Positions 13,501 through 22,204 of a stretch of DNA of 64,000 bases are shown here, one piece after another. The notes beneath the pieces are model-generated. The model had not been told where the DNA came from. It did not search any database and was given only the letters and a program-made list of their open reading frames with translations. The translations under genes and the position numbers were made by a program. Positions within the stretch are counted from its first letter, which is position 1, and every line of letters begins with the position of its first letter. This stretch comes from Adiantum capillus-veneris (Eukaryota; Streptophyta; Polypodiopsida; Polypodiales; Pteridaceae): positions 26,489,896 to 26,553,895 of the forward strand of contig CM043960.1 of assembly GCA_014529385.2 (NCBI GenBank), in the 5' to 3' direction.

Positions 13501-16500
13501 CTTCCACCAGCAGGATGATAGTGATACAGGGGGGTCGACCTACACTCCAGCCTGCTACAGACCTTACTCCACAGGAGTGGAGCAGTGAGAGAGCGGAGTG
13601 TTGGGAGCTCATCAGCGGCCTAGCTCTCTGGTTCATCTGGCGGGCCCGTTGTTTCCGCATCTTTGAGGCTCGCCTTGTACCACCAGCAGAGACTGTTCGT
13701 GACTTTTGGCTAGAGCTGATCCATACTCTCAGAGGACAGCTTGAGGGACTACAGGGCAGCTCCGACCGCATGCGGGAGCGCCGCGAGGCTTTCCTTCGTC
13801 TTTGGCACCCTGGGCCGTTTTACTCCATGGTCCAGGGGGTGCTCAGATGGCACTACTGTCCACCTGTGTGGCTTTTCCCTCCTCCCATCTCTTGATTTAG
13901 CCCCATTGTATATATGTTGTTTTTTCATTGGGAGAGTCTTCCCATCATGTTTGTTGTAGCCCTCTCTTGCAGAGGTGGATATAGCCCTATGGGCAGCTTT
14001 CATTAACTAATAGAAGGATCTTTCTCGGAAAAAAAAAAAGTGGAGTCATCCCTCCTCCATGCGTACTATCTACCCCACGTTGATGGAAATCATAAGGGTA
14101 TTCCTGTGCCATGCATCCCTCTCATAAAGTCTGCCTTCCTTGCTCCATACGTGCTCCATATGCTGCAAAAGCACTTGTGCCAGAAGGTTCTAAAGCACCT
14201 GCTCCCCATGGACAGATCCCCCTTGGAGGCAGACCAAATTGACTTTTGGCTCCTGCCTAGAAATCCCTTGATAACTGGCCACTGAATTAGATGCCTTGTT
14301 GTTACTTGACGCTTTGGTTGTTTTTCCCCTTCGTTTTCGCTTTCAGCGGAGGATTGATCATCCCCTTCCACGAGCCATGCGCAAGTGACACCAAAGAGGA
14401 CAATCCTACTTTGGCACGACTTTAGGCACAAAGGGTAATATTAAATACACTTTTACGCCGTGTATGATCCATCGAGTCCTATGGAAAAACAAAGGGATTA
14501 CAAAGAATGAAACTCGATACCTTTTCAAGGCCTCAGGACGAGAAGAAAGCACTTGCTGTATTCAAAATCCAAAAAGCAGCACAGCAATGGTGGTCGACTT
14601 TGTTGTTACATGGACGGGCACCACGGACATGGGTAGAATTCAAACAATTGTTTGCTTCCCTATGGTTGACACCAGCATATGAGGCATAGATTATGATTGC
14701 ATGGAACCACTTGCGCAAGAAGAAGACAGATACTCTTTAAACATACAACCAATGGTTATGGATACATTTTTTTCGGGTGGCTTCCTTTTGAATGGTCAAC
14801 CTTGAAGAATAGATGGAGAGATACTGTTGTGGGTTGTCTCAAGAGTCAACTCTCAAGTTACAAAAAGCATTGTCCAAATAAAAATGCCTCAAGCATACGG
14901 GGGATGGCGGCCCATGCATGGATGGCTATGCATTGCTCCCTCAGAAATTGACGTTTCATGGTGAAAATTCCAAAGACGAATTACAAGACGAGCAAAAGAA
15001 GAAAAGGTTTGGCAAAAGGTAAGCCGAATCAAGCAAAGCGAAGCTGACTTCGGAGCAGAGATTGGTATGGGCTCAAGCCAAGCAAGCGTTTCACTAGTGG
15101 AGAACACGGGCATATTTTTGGAGAGTGTCCTACCAAGGGGGAAGACAAAGCAGCCGAAGAAAGGAGAGCTAAGAAGGGGAAGGCACGAACATAATTAGTT
15201 CATGTGAAGACATAATTTCAAGGATTTGCAAAATCTCTTCGTAACTTTATTTTCGATTGATAAAAGAACAATATTTAGAAGATTAAGACTTTTGGTTTGT
15301 ACAAGTACAAAAGTTAGATATGTTGGTACAGATCAGAATTGAATGAGTGTGAGTGTGGGACCAAGAGAGGCGCTAGGCTATGAAGGGAAATTTTTTTCGG
15401 TGAGAAAAGGGGTTGTATTCTGTGTACGTAAGAGACCTCTGGAAATGCCCAATGGCCTATCCCCGAGAGATGTACAAAAGCCGGGTAACAATGTGTAGGC
15501 TATGTAAACATCAAGGTGGTCAGTACGATGAGTGTAGAATAAACCATTGTGGGGGTGCCTAATGCCACATAATGAGACCATGATCCCGACGGAAAAAAAT
15601 TAACGACCTCTCCCATGTTTGAAGAAAGACGCATCGACGTTGCTCCGCTGCCCTGGAGGAGCCGGCTCAAGAATCCCACTGACTACGAAGAGTATGCAGC
15701 AGCTCAATCCAAATGGTTGTCAAAATGGTGGACGTAGAGGAGGACTGTGAACCCAAAATGTAGGCACATCAAGCCTCTTCCAATTGGAAGGAAATTTTAG
15801 AATCAAGACATCTTTTTTAAAGAGTGAAGACAGATCCAAGATTGCGTGGGATGTAATAAGTGTAAAATGATTCAAGTAGTGAACTACTTGATGAGGAACG
15901 GGTTAACAAAGATATTTTCTAGATTCCTATTTTAAACGGACCCATAACAGCTCCTGGAAGTTTGATTGGAGACAAACGACTTAGCAGATAGTCCTCGGTG
16001 GGAAAATTGGTGGATAATTATTTGGAGTACTCAACACCATGCTCAAGTGGTTGCTCCTACTTCCTTGACAAAGCCTAGAGGGACCTATCCAGACTTTGGA
16101 GGATGGTGTGGAAGACGAGCCAAAGAATGTGTATCTTGATACTCAGTCACGGAACACATGCGTGTTGGCTTCTAGCATTGAGAGCCAGACTATGGAGCAG
16201 GTTGGCTTGATTCATTCCAAGAGGAGATGCTACCGATTTACTTTTCTTCCTTTAAACTATAGCTATTGATGACATGCCAACACAGAATGGTGTCAAGCAG
16301 TGGGAGCGCTAGCCTCTATGGCTAACGCAAGTTCCTAGGACCTCCCACCTGGTGAACGCCAATGGCAGGTGTGCACATTTAATTGACATTGATTGGCAGA
16401 ATGTTCTATCATGGTGTCCTGCAAGATTCTCTTGAGAGGTGGTGTGCTAGATGACATAATGGTCTAAACTTGTCAGATTCCTTCTTCATTCTCGAGGCTC

Positions 16501-18310
16501 TCGACTCCCTTATCTTGTTGTGCATCCACAATTTGAGAGGGGGTGTTAAAAGTTTTGAGGTCACCTCTTAGATTTCCTGTCTAGATCTATTGAGAAGGCT
16601 TCTTTGTGGCAGTGCCCAGCTTTGTGAGGTCATTCCCCCACGCGTCGGCCTTGGTCACTGCCCAAGTATTGTCCAATCTGTCCTTTTCTGAAGCCACTTG
16701 CAGAGGGCGCCCTATTTTTGACCTGGTGTACCTTCATATTCCATATTTCTCAAATCTATGGGGTCGAGGGGTATTTTGGCTGGGTCAGGCAACTCGTGAG
16801 CACCCCTACATAGGAGAGGGGGGAGGTGCCCCATGTTTGGCAGATTGCAGAGACCTGGCAGAGCTTTGTATACTTCTCTTGTTCAGAGATTGCCTCGAAA
16901 GGTTTGTCCCATTTCCCTCCCTCTCCATCTTCTTTCTCTTACATCTTTCTCTCCTCTTCTCCTCTCTTCTATACTTCTGTGTTACCACAACTTTGCTGCA
17001 CTCTGATCCCGCAGGGCACACAAAGGGGTCCGGGGAGGCTGTAAATTATGCTTCGCATACTCAAATACCTGACTACAAGCTTGTGAATTGCACTTGAGAA
17101 CACCTATCCTGAAAGGTGTTGACCTCACCCACCATTCAAAGGACATTCCCATAGGCTAAACATACTTGCATATAATGTTCTTCTCCTTACCCGTATTCCA
17201 GCAGCTGGAGTATCATTTATTTCCTTGATAGAGCCAATTTCAATTCAAGGCACCATTTTCCCCAACATTGAATTGCATTATTGAATTGTCTCAACACAGG
17301 CCAAAAAATAGAATCACACTCAAAAAGTTTAAGGGAGTTGAGAGCACATACTTTTCCTCCTGGCAGGCCTCCAGCCGCTTTAACTAGAACTGGTGGGCAC
17401 TTTGTATCCATGATACAGTCTACATCAGCCCCCAGCTGCTTCAAGCCATCCACTAGATCTCCAATTGGTCTTTCGCGCATACGAGGAATCCCATCAAGCG
17501 TGTAGCTAATGTGCACACATCAACAAACATGAGAGCGATTACTTCAACCTCAAAACAGCAAATAAAGAGAGCCAGTCAAGGGAGATCACCTAGCTCGTCC
17601 ACCTGCTGCAGTGACAACAGCTGTTAGGGGTCTCATTGCAGTTCCAGCATTCCCAAGAAAGAGAAGGATTGACTGCTCTGTTGCACCAACCGGAAAATGG
17701 CCACCACAGCCGACAATGGTTGCTTGGTTTGTAGAAAAATCCTCTTGCACATCCAATCCAAGAGTCTTGAGAGCTCCTACCATAAATCGCACATCCTCGC
17801 TATCAAGTAGGTTCTCCACGACAGTGGTTCCCTGCAAGTGATAAATCATGTAGCTGCTCATCAAATGAAAGACAAAAAAGATATATTTTGAATGCCCCAA
17901 ATCAGACAACATTGTGGAAGCTGCCTGTGAATTATCAATAAGGAGCTGAATATGTCAAGAATCACCTCTGAAAGTGCTGCCAGGAGCAGAATCCTGTTGG
18001 ACAACGACTTTGATCCAGGAAGCTTCAACTTTCCCCTAATATCTTTAACCGGTTGCAGCACAAGATCCTTAACTTTGGCAGTTTTCTCTGTTGGGACTAC
18101 AGTGGCAGCCTGAACAACAAACCCTTGTCTGCGAGAACCTTTTCCCTTAACGCTTAAGGCATGGGAAAGCATCTGTGCAAGCCTCAGACTTCCGGCCCTA
18201 CATCTCTTCTCTACACATGCTGGAAAAAACTTAGAAGAGCCCAACTGAGCATGCATTTCTCTTCCATGAAGCCCACTGCTTACAGGGCGGATGCAAGCCT
18301 CTAAGCTCAT
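4477..18310 (-). CDS. EPSPS: EPSP synthase (3-phosphoshikimate 1-carboxyvinyltransferase), plastid precursor, 7 exons
   Basis: It catalyses the sixth shikimate-pathway step: phosphoenolpyruvate plus shikimate-3-phosphate gives EPSP and phosphate, in the plastid. Exons on the minus strand are 18310-17966, 17831-17590, 17505-17352, 6001-5787, 5714-5386, 4865-4804 and 4698-4477. Every junction I checked is GT...AG and the phases agree, giving 1,569 nt (522 residues), a normal length for plant precursors. Residues 1 to about 70 are rich in Ser, Arg and Ala with few acids, as in a chloroplast transit peptide. Conserved motifs are [10 protein letters not shown] (97-106), [10 protein letters not shown] (175-184), KETERM (435-440) and [10 protein letters not shown] (477-486). 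Thr179 and Pro183 are the ordinary glyphosate-sensitive residues. There is no stop or frameshift, so the gene looks functional. Its odd feature is the 11.35-kb third intron, which contains a LINE. I chose the ATG at 18310 because it is the first Met in the open frame and leaves a normal transit peptide. Confidence 0.95.
4804..4865 (-). CDS. EPSPS: EPSPS exon 6 (residues 429-449)
   Basis: A 62-nt exon with acceptor GTGCAG. It encodes [20 protein letters not shown], containing the conserved KETERM motif. The donor is GTGAGA, phase 0. Confidence 0.92.
4912..4951. repeat. (TG)n(GA)n compound microsatellite in EPSPS intron 5
   Basis: About ten TG units pass directly into about ten GA units inside the 519-bp fifth intron (4866-5385). 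Confidence 0.95.
5105..5150. repeat. Poly-G run followed by (AG)n in EPSPS intron 5
   Basis: A run of about 24 G (5105-5128) is followed by TGCG and then (AG)n to 5150. It is the second such array in this short intron. Confidence 0.95.
5386..5714 (-). CDS. EPSPS: EPSPS exon 5 (residues 319-428 plus split codon)
   Basis: The acceptor is ATTAG, then G completes Lys319, followed by [17 protein letters not shown]. The exon includes the conserved [14 protein letters not shown] segment. The donor GTAAGC follows the first base of Val429. Confidence 0.93.
5787..6001 (-). CDS. EPSPS: EPSPS exon 4 (residues 248-318 plus split codon)
   Basis: The acceptor is TGTGCAG before GTG AAA TTG TCT ([17 protein letters not shown]), which directly continues exon 3. 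The donor GTAGGC follows AA of a split Lys319 codon. Confidence 0.93.
7092..7107. repeat. LINE target-site duplication, left copy
   Basis: AAGTGGAGTCATCCCT is repeated exactly at 14038-14053, directly after the LINE poly(A). The first two A are ambiguous with the tail, so at least 14 bp is secure. Confidence 0.92.
7345..9551 (+). pseudogene. LINE ORF1 (RNA-binding, CCHC zinc knuckle), frame-shifted
   Basis: The first part (7345-8886) runs from a Pro/Ala-rich N-terminus into a region resembling the plant LINE DUF4283 fold. Next comes [14 protein letters not shown] and a CCHC knuckle with the pattern [14 protein letters not shown] at about residues 317-330. A Pro/Gln-rich linker follows. The C-terminal part lies in another frame (8679-9551), so a shift within the C-runs at about 8690-8780 is likely. 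No in-frame ATG is visible near the N-terminus, so the start is unresolved; a slip in the C-homopolymers at 7487-7514 could hide it. Its stop overlaps the ORF2 ATG as ATGA at 9548-9551. The product would coat LINE RNA. Confidence 0.8.
9548..13895 (+). pseudogene. LINE ORF2 (endonuclease, reverse transcriptase), disrupted
   Basis: It begins [13 protein letters not shown], the APE-type endonuclease start, with VGGDFNM and SDHAPV downstream. The reverse transcriptase follows ([45 protein letters not shown], then [10 protein letters not shown] in a shifted frame). The C-terminal part has [13 protein letters not shown], like the zf-RVT segment of plant L1 elements. Breaks: a frameshift near 11260, another near 11640-11690 just before FADD, and in-frame TAG codons at 12555-12557 and 13290-13292. 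The domains and order are otherwise complete, about 1,430 codons. Confidence 0.88.
14038..14053. repeat. LINE target-site duplication, right copy
   Basis: The sequence is identical to 7092-7107 and sits directly behind the A-run 14029-14039. Confidence 0.92.
14507..15190 (+). pseudogene. Ty3/gypsy gag relic
   Basis: The frame from 14507 reads [19 protein letters not shown] followed by [10 protein letters not shown], the signature of the Retrotrans_gag capsid domain, then stops near 14686. Further on, 15090-15150 reads [14 protein letters not shown], a CCHC knuckle that has lost its first cysteines. Stops and shifts separate the pieces. No pol or LTR is recognisable next to it. It lies on the plus strand inside EPSPS intron 3. 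Confidence 0.75.
15191..17351. other. Rest of EPSPS intron 3, nothing assignable
   Basis: There are only short frames without motifs, for example 16606-17097 on the plus strand. It may be decayed pol sequence of the neighbouring Ty3 relic, but I see no conserved motif to support that. Confidence 0.5.
17352..17505 (-). CDS. EPSPS: EPSPS exon 3 (residues 196-247)
   Basis: It starts with the C that completes Ser196, then [18 protein letters not shown], and ends PGGK with donor GTATGT, phase 0. The 11.35-kb intron follows. Confidence 0.93.
17590..17831 (-). CDS. EPSPS: EPSPS exon 2 (residues 116-195 plus split codon)
   Basis: The acceptor is TTGCAG before GGA ACC ACT (GTTVVENLL). The exon carries the PEP- and glyphosate-contacting loop [10 protein letters not shown]. 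The donor GTGATC leaves AG of a split AGC (Ser196) codon, completed in exon 3. Confidence 0.93.
17966..18310 (-). CDS. EPSPS: EPSPS exon 1 (residues 1-115)
   Basis: It encodes the transit peptide and the start of the mature enzyme, including the PGSKSLSNR phosphate-binding motif. It ends ...AALSE, then donor GTGATT, phase 0. Mature protein probably begins near residue 70-80. Confidence 0.93.
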
Positions 18311-18997
18311 TTGGGCAGAAGTATTTCAGATCAAAAACCCTGAAAAGTCTACGTTGATTGGTGTACCACAAAAATGCTCTGCAGATCGTTAACGAAATGC
18401 TAGCATTTAACACATTTGAGCCGCAGGAAGAGGAATGGGAGCTTACTCGAGCAGCAGAGGAATGATGAAACAAGGGACGGGAAAGGGCTGCGTCGACGTT
18501 GCGCACTTTTGATGTATTTTCCTCCTCGTTGCAAATGTAGGCGTGAAAGGCGTGGCTGTGGTGTGAGAAATTGAAAGTTCATCCTCCACGTCTGCTGACT
18601 TGGCACAAGCAATTTGTTGTCCAGTCAAATTTCTCAACTTTGGCTGACCATTCTTTGAAGTTTGAAGCATACGACACATATCACATATGTTCCATACTCT
18701 TTCACACTGGCCGTTTCCTTGGGCCTATACTTTTTGACCTGCTAAAACTAGTCCCTAGTGAGAGTTGCTTCGCAGACAAGCGCCATACCAAATTTAGGAT
18801 TTGCATGCTATTTTGAATTGGAAGCTTGAAAGGTTATTTGTGCCACACTACCATGAAGAGATGATCAATGTACGTGCACAGTGGCAAGAGACGGCACATG
18901 GCTTGCTCTATCACAATTCATGTCACTGTCAAATGTGCATTTCTTCAAGCGTTTTTTTTACACTTGTTTGTTTGGCCTTGCCTTGGCAACCATGTTT

Positions 18998-18998
<1 letters not shown>

Positions 18999-19078
<80 letters not shown>
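18999..19078. repeat. (CT)n(CA)n compound microsatellite
   Basis: About 29 CT units (18999-19057) pass directly into about 11 CA units. Read on the minus strand this is (TG)n(AG)n, the same polarity as other arrays in the window. Confidence 0.97.
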
Positions 19079-20455
19079 AAGAGGTTGTATTGTAATCCTT
19101 GAAAAGCCCCCCACGATGCCCAAATGGTGCCAATCCATAAAGGGCAAGTATAAAGTTGTAAATAAACATCAAGCCCAAGGGCAAAAACTTGTAAACGTTG
19201 ATACAGCTAAGCCACATAAGCACGTCTAAAAGGTTGAAAAATCCAAAAAAGGCTGGGGGGAAAACCGGCACCCCAAACCAACAGCACACCTATTACAATG
19301 ATCTCCGAGGGCAAAAAGGTGGCAAAAAGCCAACGCAAGGGTGAAGATAGTAACAGTTGCCCGAAAGAAATAGCACTCCCCAATCTCGCCTAGAAGCCTC
19401 CACCCAACACCAGCTGCCAGCTTACGGCAAATATCTAAATAGAGAGGAGAAATCAATTGAGAAAGAGGATGAGGGTGAAAAGGCTACACGGAGACACCAA
19501 TAATCCCACAACAAGTTACCAAAAAGGACACACGAGCATCTTTAAATGTGAACCACCAAGGAAGTTCTTGTTGAAGGATAAGTCCATTTGCTAAAGGTGG
19601 GTGCTGAAGGAAACATCTTGACCTTGAGGGTAGGAGTGAAAACCTGAATCAAATATTCAAGACCATACTCTTTCAAAGACTAGTTGTACGAGAACTTGGT
19701 AGAGAGGACCCACCCCAAACAAGCATACACGAGCACACAAAGAGGTAGCAATAAGGATATAGAGAAAGAAAAAAACAAAAGCAACAATGACACTACACAT
19801 ATAACTCAAAAACCAAAAAACAAGGAGGGACTGAGGAGGGACGATCCACGCAGGACACTCTGTCATCACAATAGTGATGGAGGAAAATCCCAAGATCTTT
19901 AATCAATCATTTTGATGTCATCACGTGTTCTCATGATTCCTATGTGGACATAATTACTTAAGGTCATCAATGCCTTAATAGTTGTGAAATATAGTAAAAT
20001 TAGAACTTCAACTATTGCTACTTAAGTTTTGTTAATTAAGCTAAGTGATCCAAGGGTAAGCCTTCTCTTTGCGCCAGGAGTAGGGGAGGCCATGCCCTGT
20101 CGTTGGGAGAGGGCACCAGCTCTAGCGGTCGTGCACCGAGGAGAGGAGCCTCAACAGCAGCGGGCTATCCAGGGGATGTCGGTTCTCAGTGTCCAAGATC
20201 TTGATGGGTCTACACGTCTGACTTGTTGGCTATGGAATCTCAGTGGGCAGGGGTGGTATGGGATAAGGGCCCTCAATTGTCCTTTCTTGCATAGTCATCA
20301 GGTTGCTCTCTTAAAAGTTGTCTTTGTCTGCTCGTTCTTAGTGGTTAGCCATCTTTTTCCTTATAGTTGGTTTCAATGCCTCCTCTTGCCTTTCGATCTT
20401 CTTCCCATGATGTCTGTCCAAATGGTCTTGTATATAGCTCAATGTCCCTTGGGCG

Positions 20456-20458
<3 letters not shown>

Positions 20459-20514
<56 letters not shown>
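20459..20514. repeat. (AG)n microsatellite
   Basis: This is an uninterrupted array of about 27 AG units. Confidence 0.97.
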
Positions 20515-20571
20515 TAAAATGTGCTCGGATTTATGTGGCTAGGTTGGAGGTTCAATGAAATCAACCAAAAT

Positions 20572-21830
20572 CTAGTAATCAATGACATTGTCGTCCCTAT
20601 GCAAGCGTTTACATAAACGACTTACATAAAAAATTGGATAAATACAACAATGTGCAGGTAAAGAAATTTTGTAAGCCATATCTCCAACTCGCTTGAGTAT
20701 TTTAAAAGGCCTACAATATCTAGGAGATAATTTAAGTGTTGGTCCATGTTTTGGTATACATAAAAATACCTCTTCTCCTTCCATGTAGGTTACTTACTGA
20801 CATTTCTCACCAGCGTACTTTTTATATCGATCTTGTGCTTGTCGAACATTTTGACGAGCAATTTTTAGCATATCCATATGATCTTGGATAAACTCCTTGA
20901 CTTGTTGAAGCTTTTTAGTTGCGAACCCCGCCGTAATTGGTGAGGTGCTCTGCTTTATCAACTTGAGACTTTTGGCAATGCAAGATATAGTCTTGAACAT
21001 ACCCATGTAAACTTGGTAGTAAACTTGTGGTCATACAAGTGCATAAGTTTTCTTTATGCGTGAGTGTCCTACACTAGGACTATCATGACATTCATAAGGA
21101 ATTTGGTGCCGAATGTATGTGTCCATCGATACACAAACTCTCCCCTTGTGGAGCAAGTACCCATCATCTATGGAAAAATTATTCCATCTTTACAGCTCAT
21201 CACTCGAAAGAGGAGAATTGGATGTGGAAGAAATAGACACACTACCAGCATTGAAGTGAGAAGGATCTCTCATTTTGACATGGCTCCACACCTTGGAGTA
21301 CGCATTATCATGCTCACATTTACCCTTTAGAGATTCCAAAAACCCATTTCGAAGTTTTGTGAAGAGAAGAGAGTTGATCTCGAAGATATGACTAAGAGCA
21401 TTAGCTACCACATTGTATCCCCCATTACAATATCAAAGCTTAGTATCATACTCTTAAAGAATCTCAGTCCACTTGGCCTTTTGACCCTTCAAATCAATTT
21501 GTTTTGTAAAGCATTTATTATTTTATGGTCAAACACAATTTCACTTTGAGCCCCATACAAAAATGTCGCCACGTTTTCAAAACAGATGCTATTGCAGAGG
21601 TCTCTTTCATAAGCAGAATAATTTTGTTGTGCATAATCAAGTTTCTTGCTTTCAAAATGCAATTGGCCTTCCCTCTTGTAGAAGGACTACTCCAATAGCA
21701 CAATTACTAGCGTCCATTTTAAACACAAAAGGTTTCATGGGGTCCACAATAGCTAAAATCGGTGTAGTAGCTAGAACGACCTAACTTTGATGTTGAGCTT
21801 CTCCCCACTGAAAGGTTTCCCCTTAGCTTT
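20572..21830 (-). pseudogene. Ty3/gypsy pol relic (RNase H, integrase zinc region, integrase C-terminus)
   Basis: Read on the minus strand, RNase H remnants come first (21518-21703). A VANALSHIFEINSLL segment follows (about 21400), like the RNase H/integrase linker VADALSR. Then comes RVCVSMDTYIRHQIPYEC with GHSRIKKTY, like the integrase HHCC start. The 21006-20572 part reads PRYCRPFKILKRVGDMAYKI and FYVSRLCKRLHRDD, the classic integrase C-terminal/GPF region. Much of the integrase core is deleted and stops interrupt, including a TAA between 20794 and 20784. No LTR was found. Confidence 0.75.
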
Positions 21831-22012
21831 CGGTTTGCCCATCATAGGAGCAACAACTCAAGCATAGTTTTAATGAACCGTCAATAAAAACTTGAAATCC
21901 CAAGAAAATATAAAGCTCTTCCATATTTTTGGGAGAAGGCCATTTATGAATGGAATCCACTTTGGATTTATCCATAACTTTAGAACGCCAAATGCAAATA
22001 ACTTGAAGAGAA

Positions 22013-22204
22013 TGAAGGAGTACGAGCGGAAGTGCGACGCGAGAGAGAGTGCGAGAAGAAGAGCACGACGATATGGTGAAGTCGCTCTACTGTAATGTGT
22101 AGAGCATAGTGAGTTCTTATTAGGTTTTAACAAAAGAATATGTGTACATACCTAGCGGCCCGCCCACTTACCTGGGCGACCACATTGGGCTTTATACCCC
22201 AACA
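22013..22204 (-). repeat. Copia copy 1 3' LTR (192 bp)
   Basis: It has the same length and nearly the same sequence as both LTRs of copy 2. On the minus strand it starts TGTTGGGG and ends CTTCA. A purine-rich tract, AAGTGGGAGGT, precedes it at 22205-22215. Confidence 0.92.

Larger units (their letters stand above)
7108..14039 (+). mobile_element. Full-length L1-type LINE (non-LTR retrotransposon)
   Basis: The element is about 6.9 kb. It has a GC-rich, C-run-rich 5' region, ORF1 with a CCHC knuckle, ORF2 with apurinic endonuclease, reverse transcriptase and a C-terminal zf-RVT-like segment, then an 11-base poly(A). A matching 14-16 bp target-site duplication flanks it, so both ends are defined and it is not 5' truncated. 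It lies antisense in EPSPS intron 3. The coding frames carry breaks, so this copy is probably inactive. Base composition (GC- and C-rich) contrasts with the AT-rich surroundings. Confidence 0.93.
6002..17351 (-). other. EPSPS: EPSPS intron 3, 11.35 kb, transposon-filled
   Basis: It is bounded by donor GTATGT (from 17351) and acceptor TGTGCAG (to 6002). It contains a complete antisense LINE with its target-site duplication (7092-14053) and a Ty3 gag relic (14507-15190). The 6005-7091 part has no recognised feature. The other EPSPS introns are only about 70 to 520 bp. Confidence 0.92.
18311..20571. other. EPSPS upstream flank with microsatellites; no gene recognised
   Basis: The bases just above 18310 should hold the EPSPS promoter and 5' UTR (minus strand), but no TATA box is convincing. 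The rest contains long (CT)n(CA)n and (AG)n arrays and no open frame with a known motif. Confidence 0.5.

Noticed and set aside
16606-17097. 163-codon frame inside EPSPS intron 3
   Set aside because: It has no recognisable domain and lies between spliced exons; probably chance or decayed element sequence.
17560-17840. Possible glyphosate-resistant EPSPS variant
   Set aside because: The [10 protein letters not shown] loop has the ordinary Thr and Pro residues, so nothing suggests resistance.
20029-20517. 162-codon frame upstream of the (AG)n array
   Set aside because: It ends in the microsatellite and shows no conserved motif.
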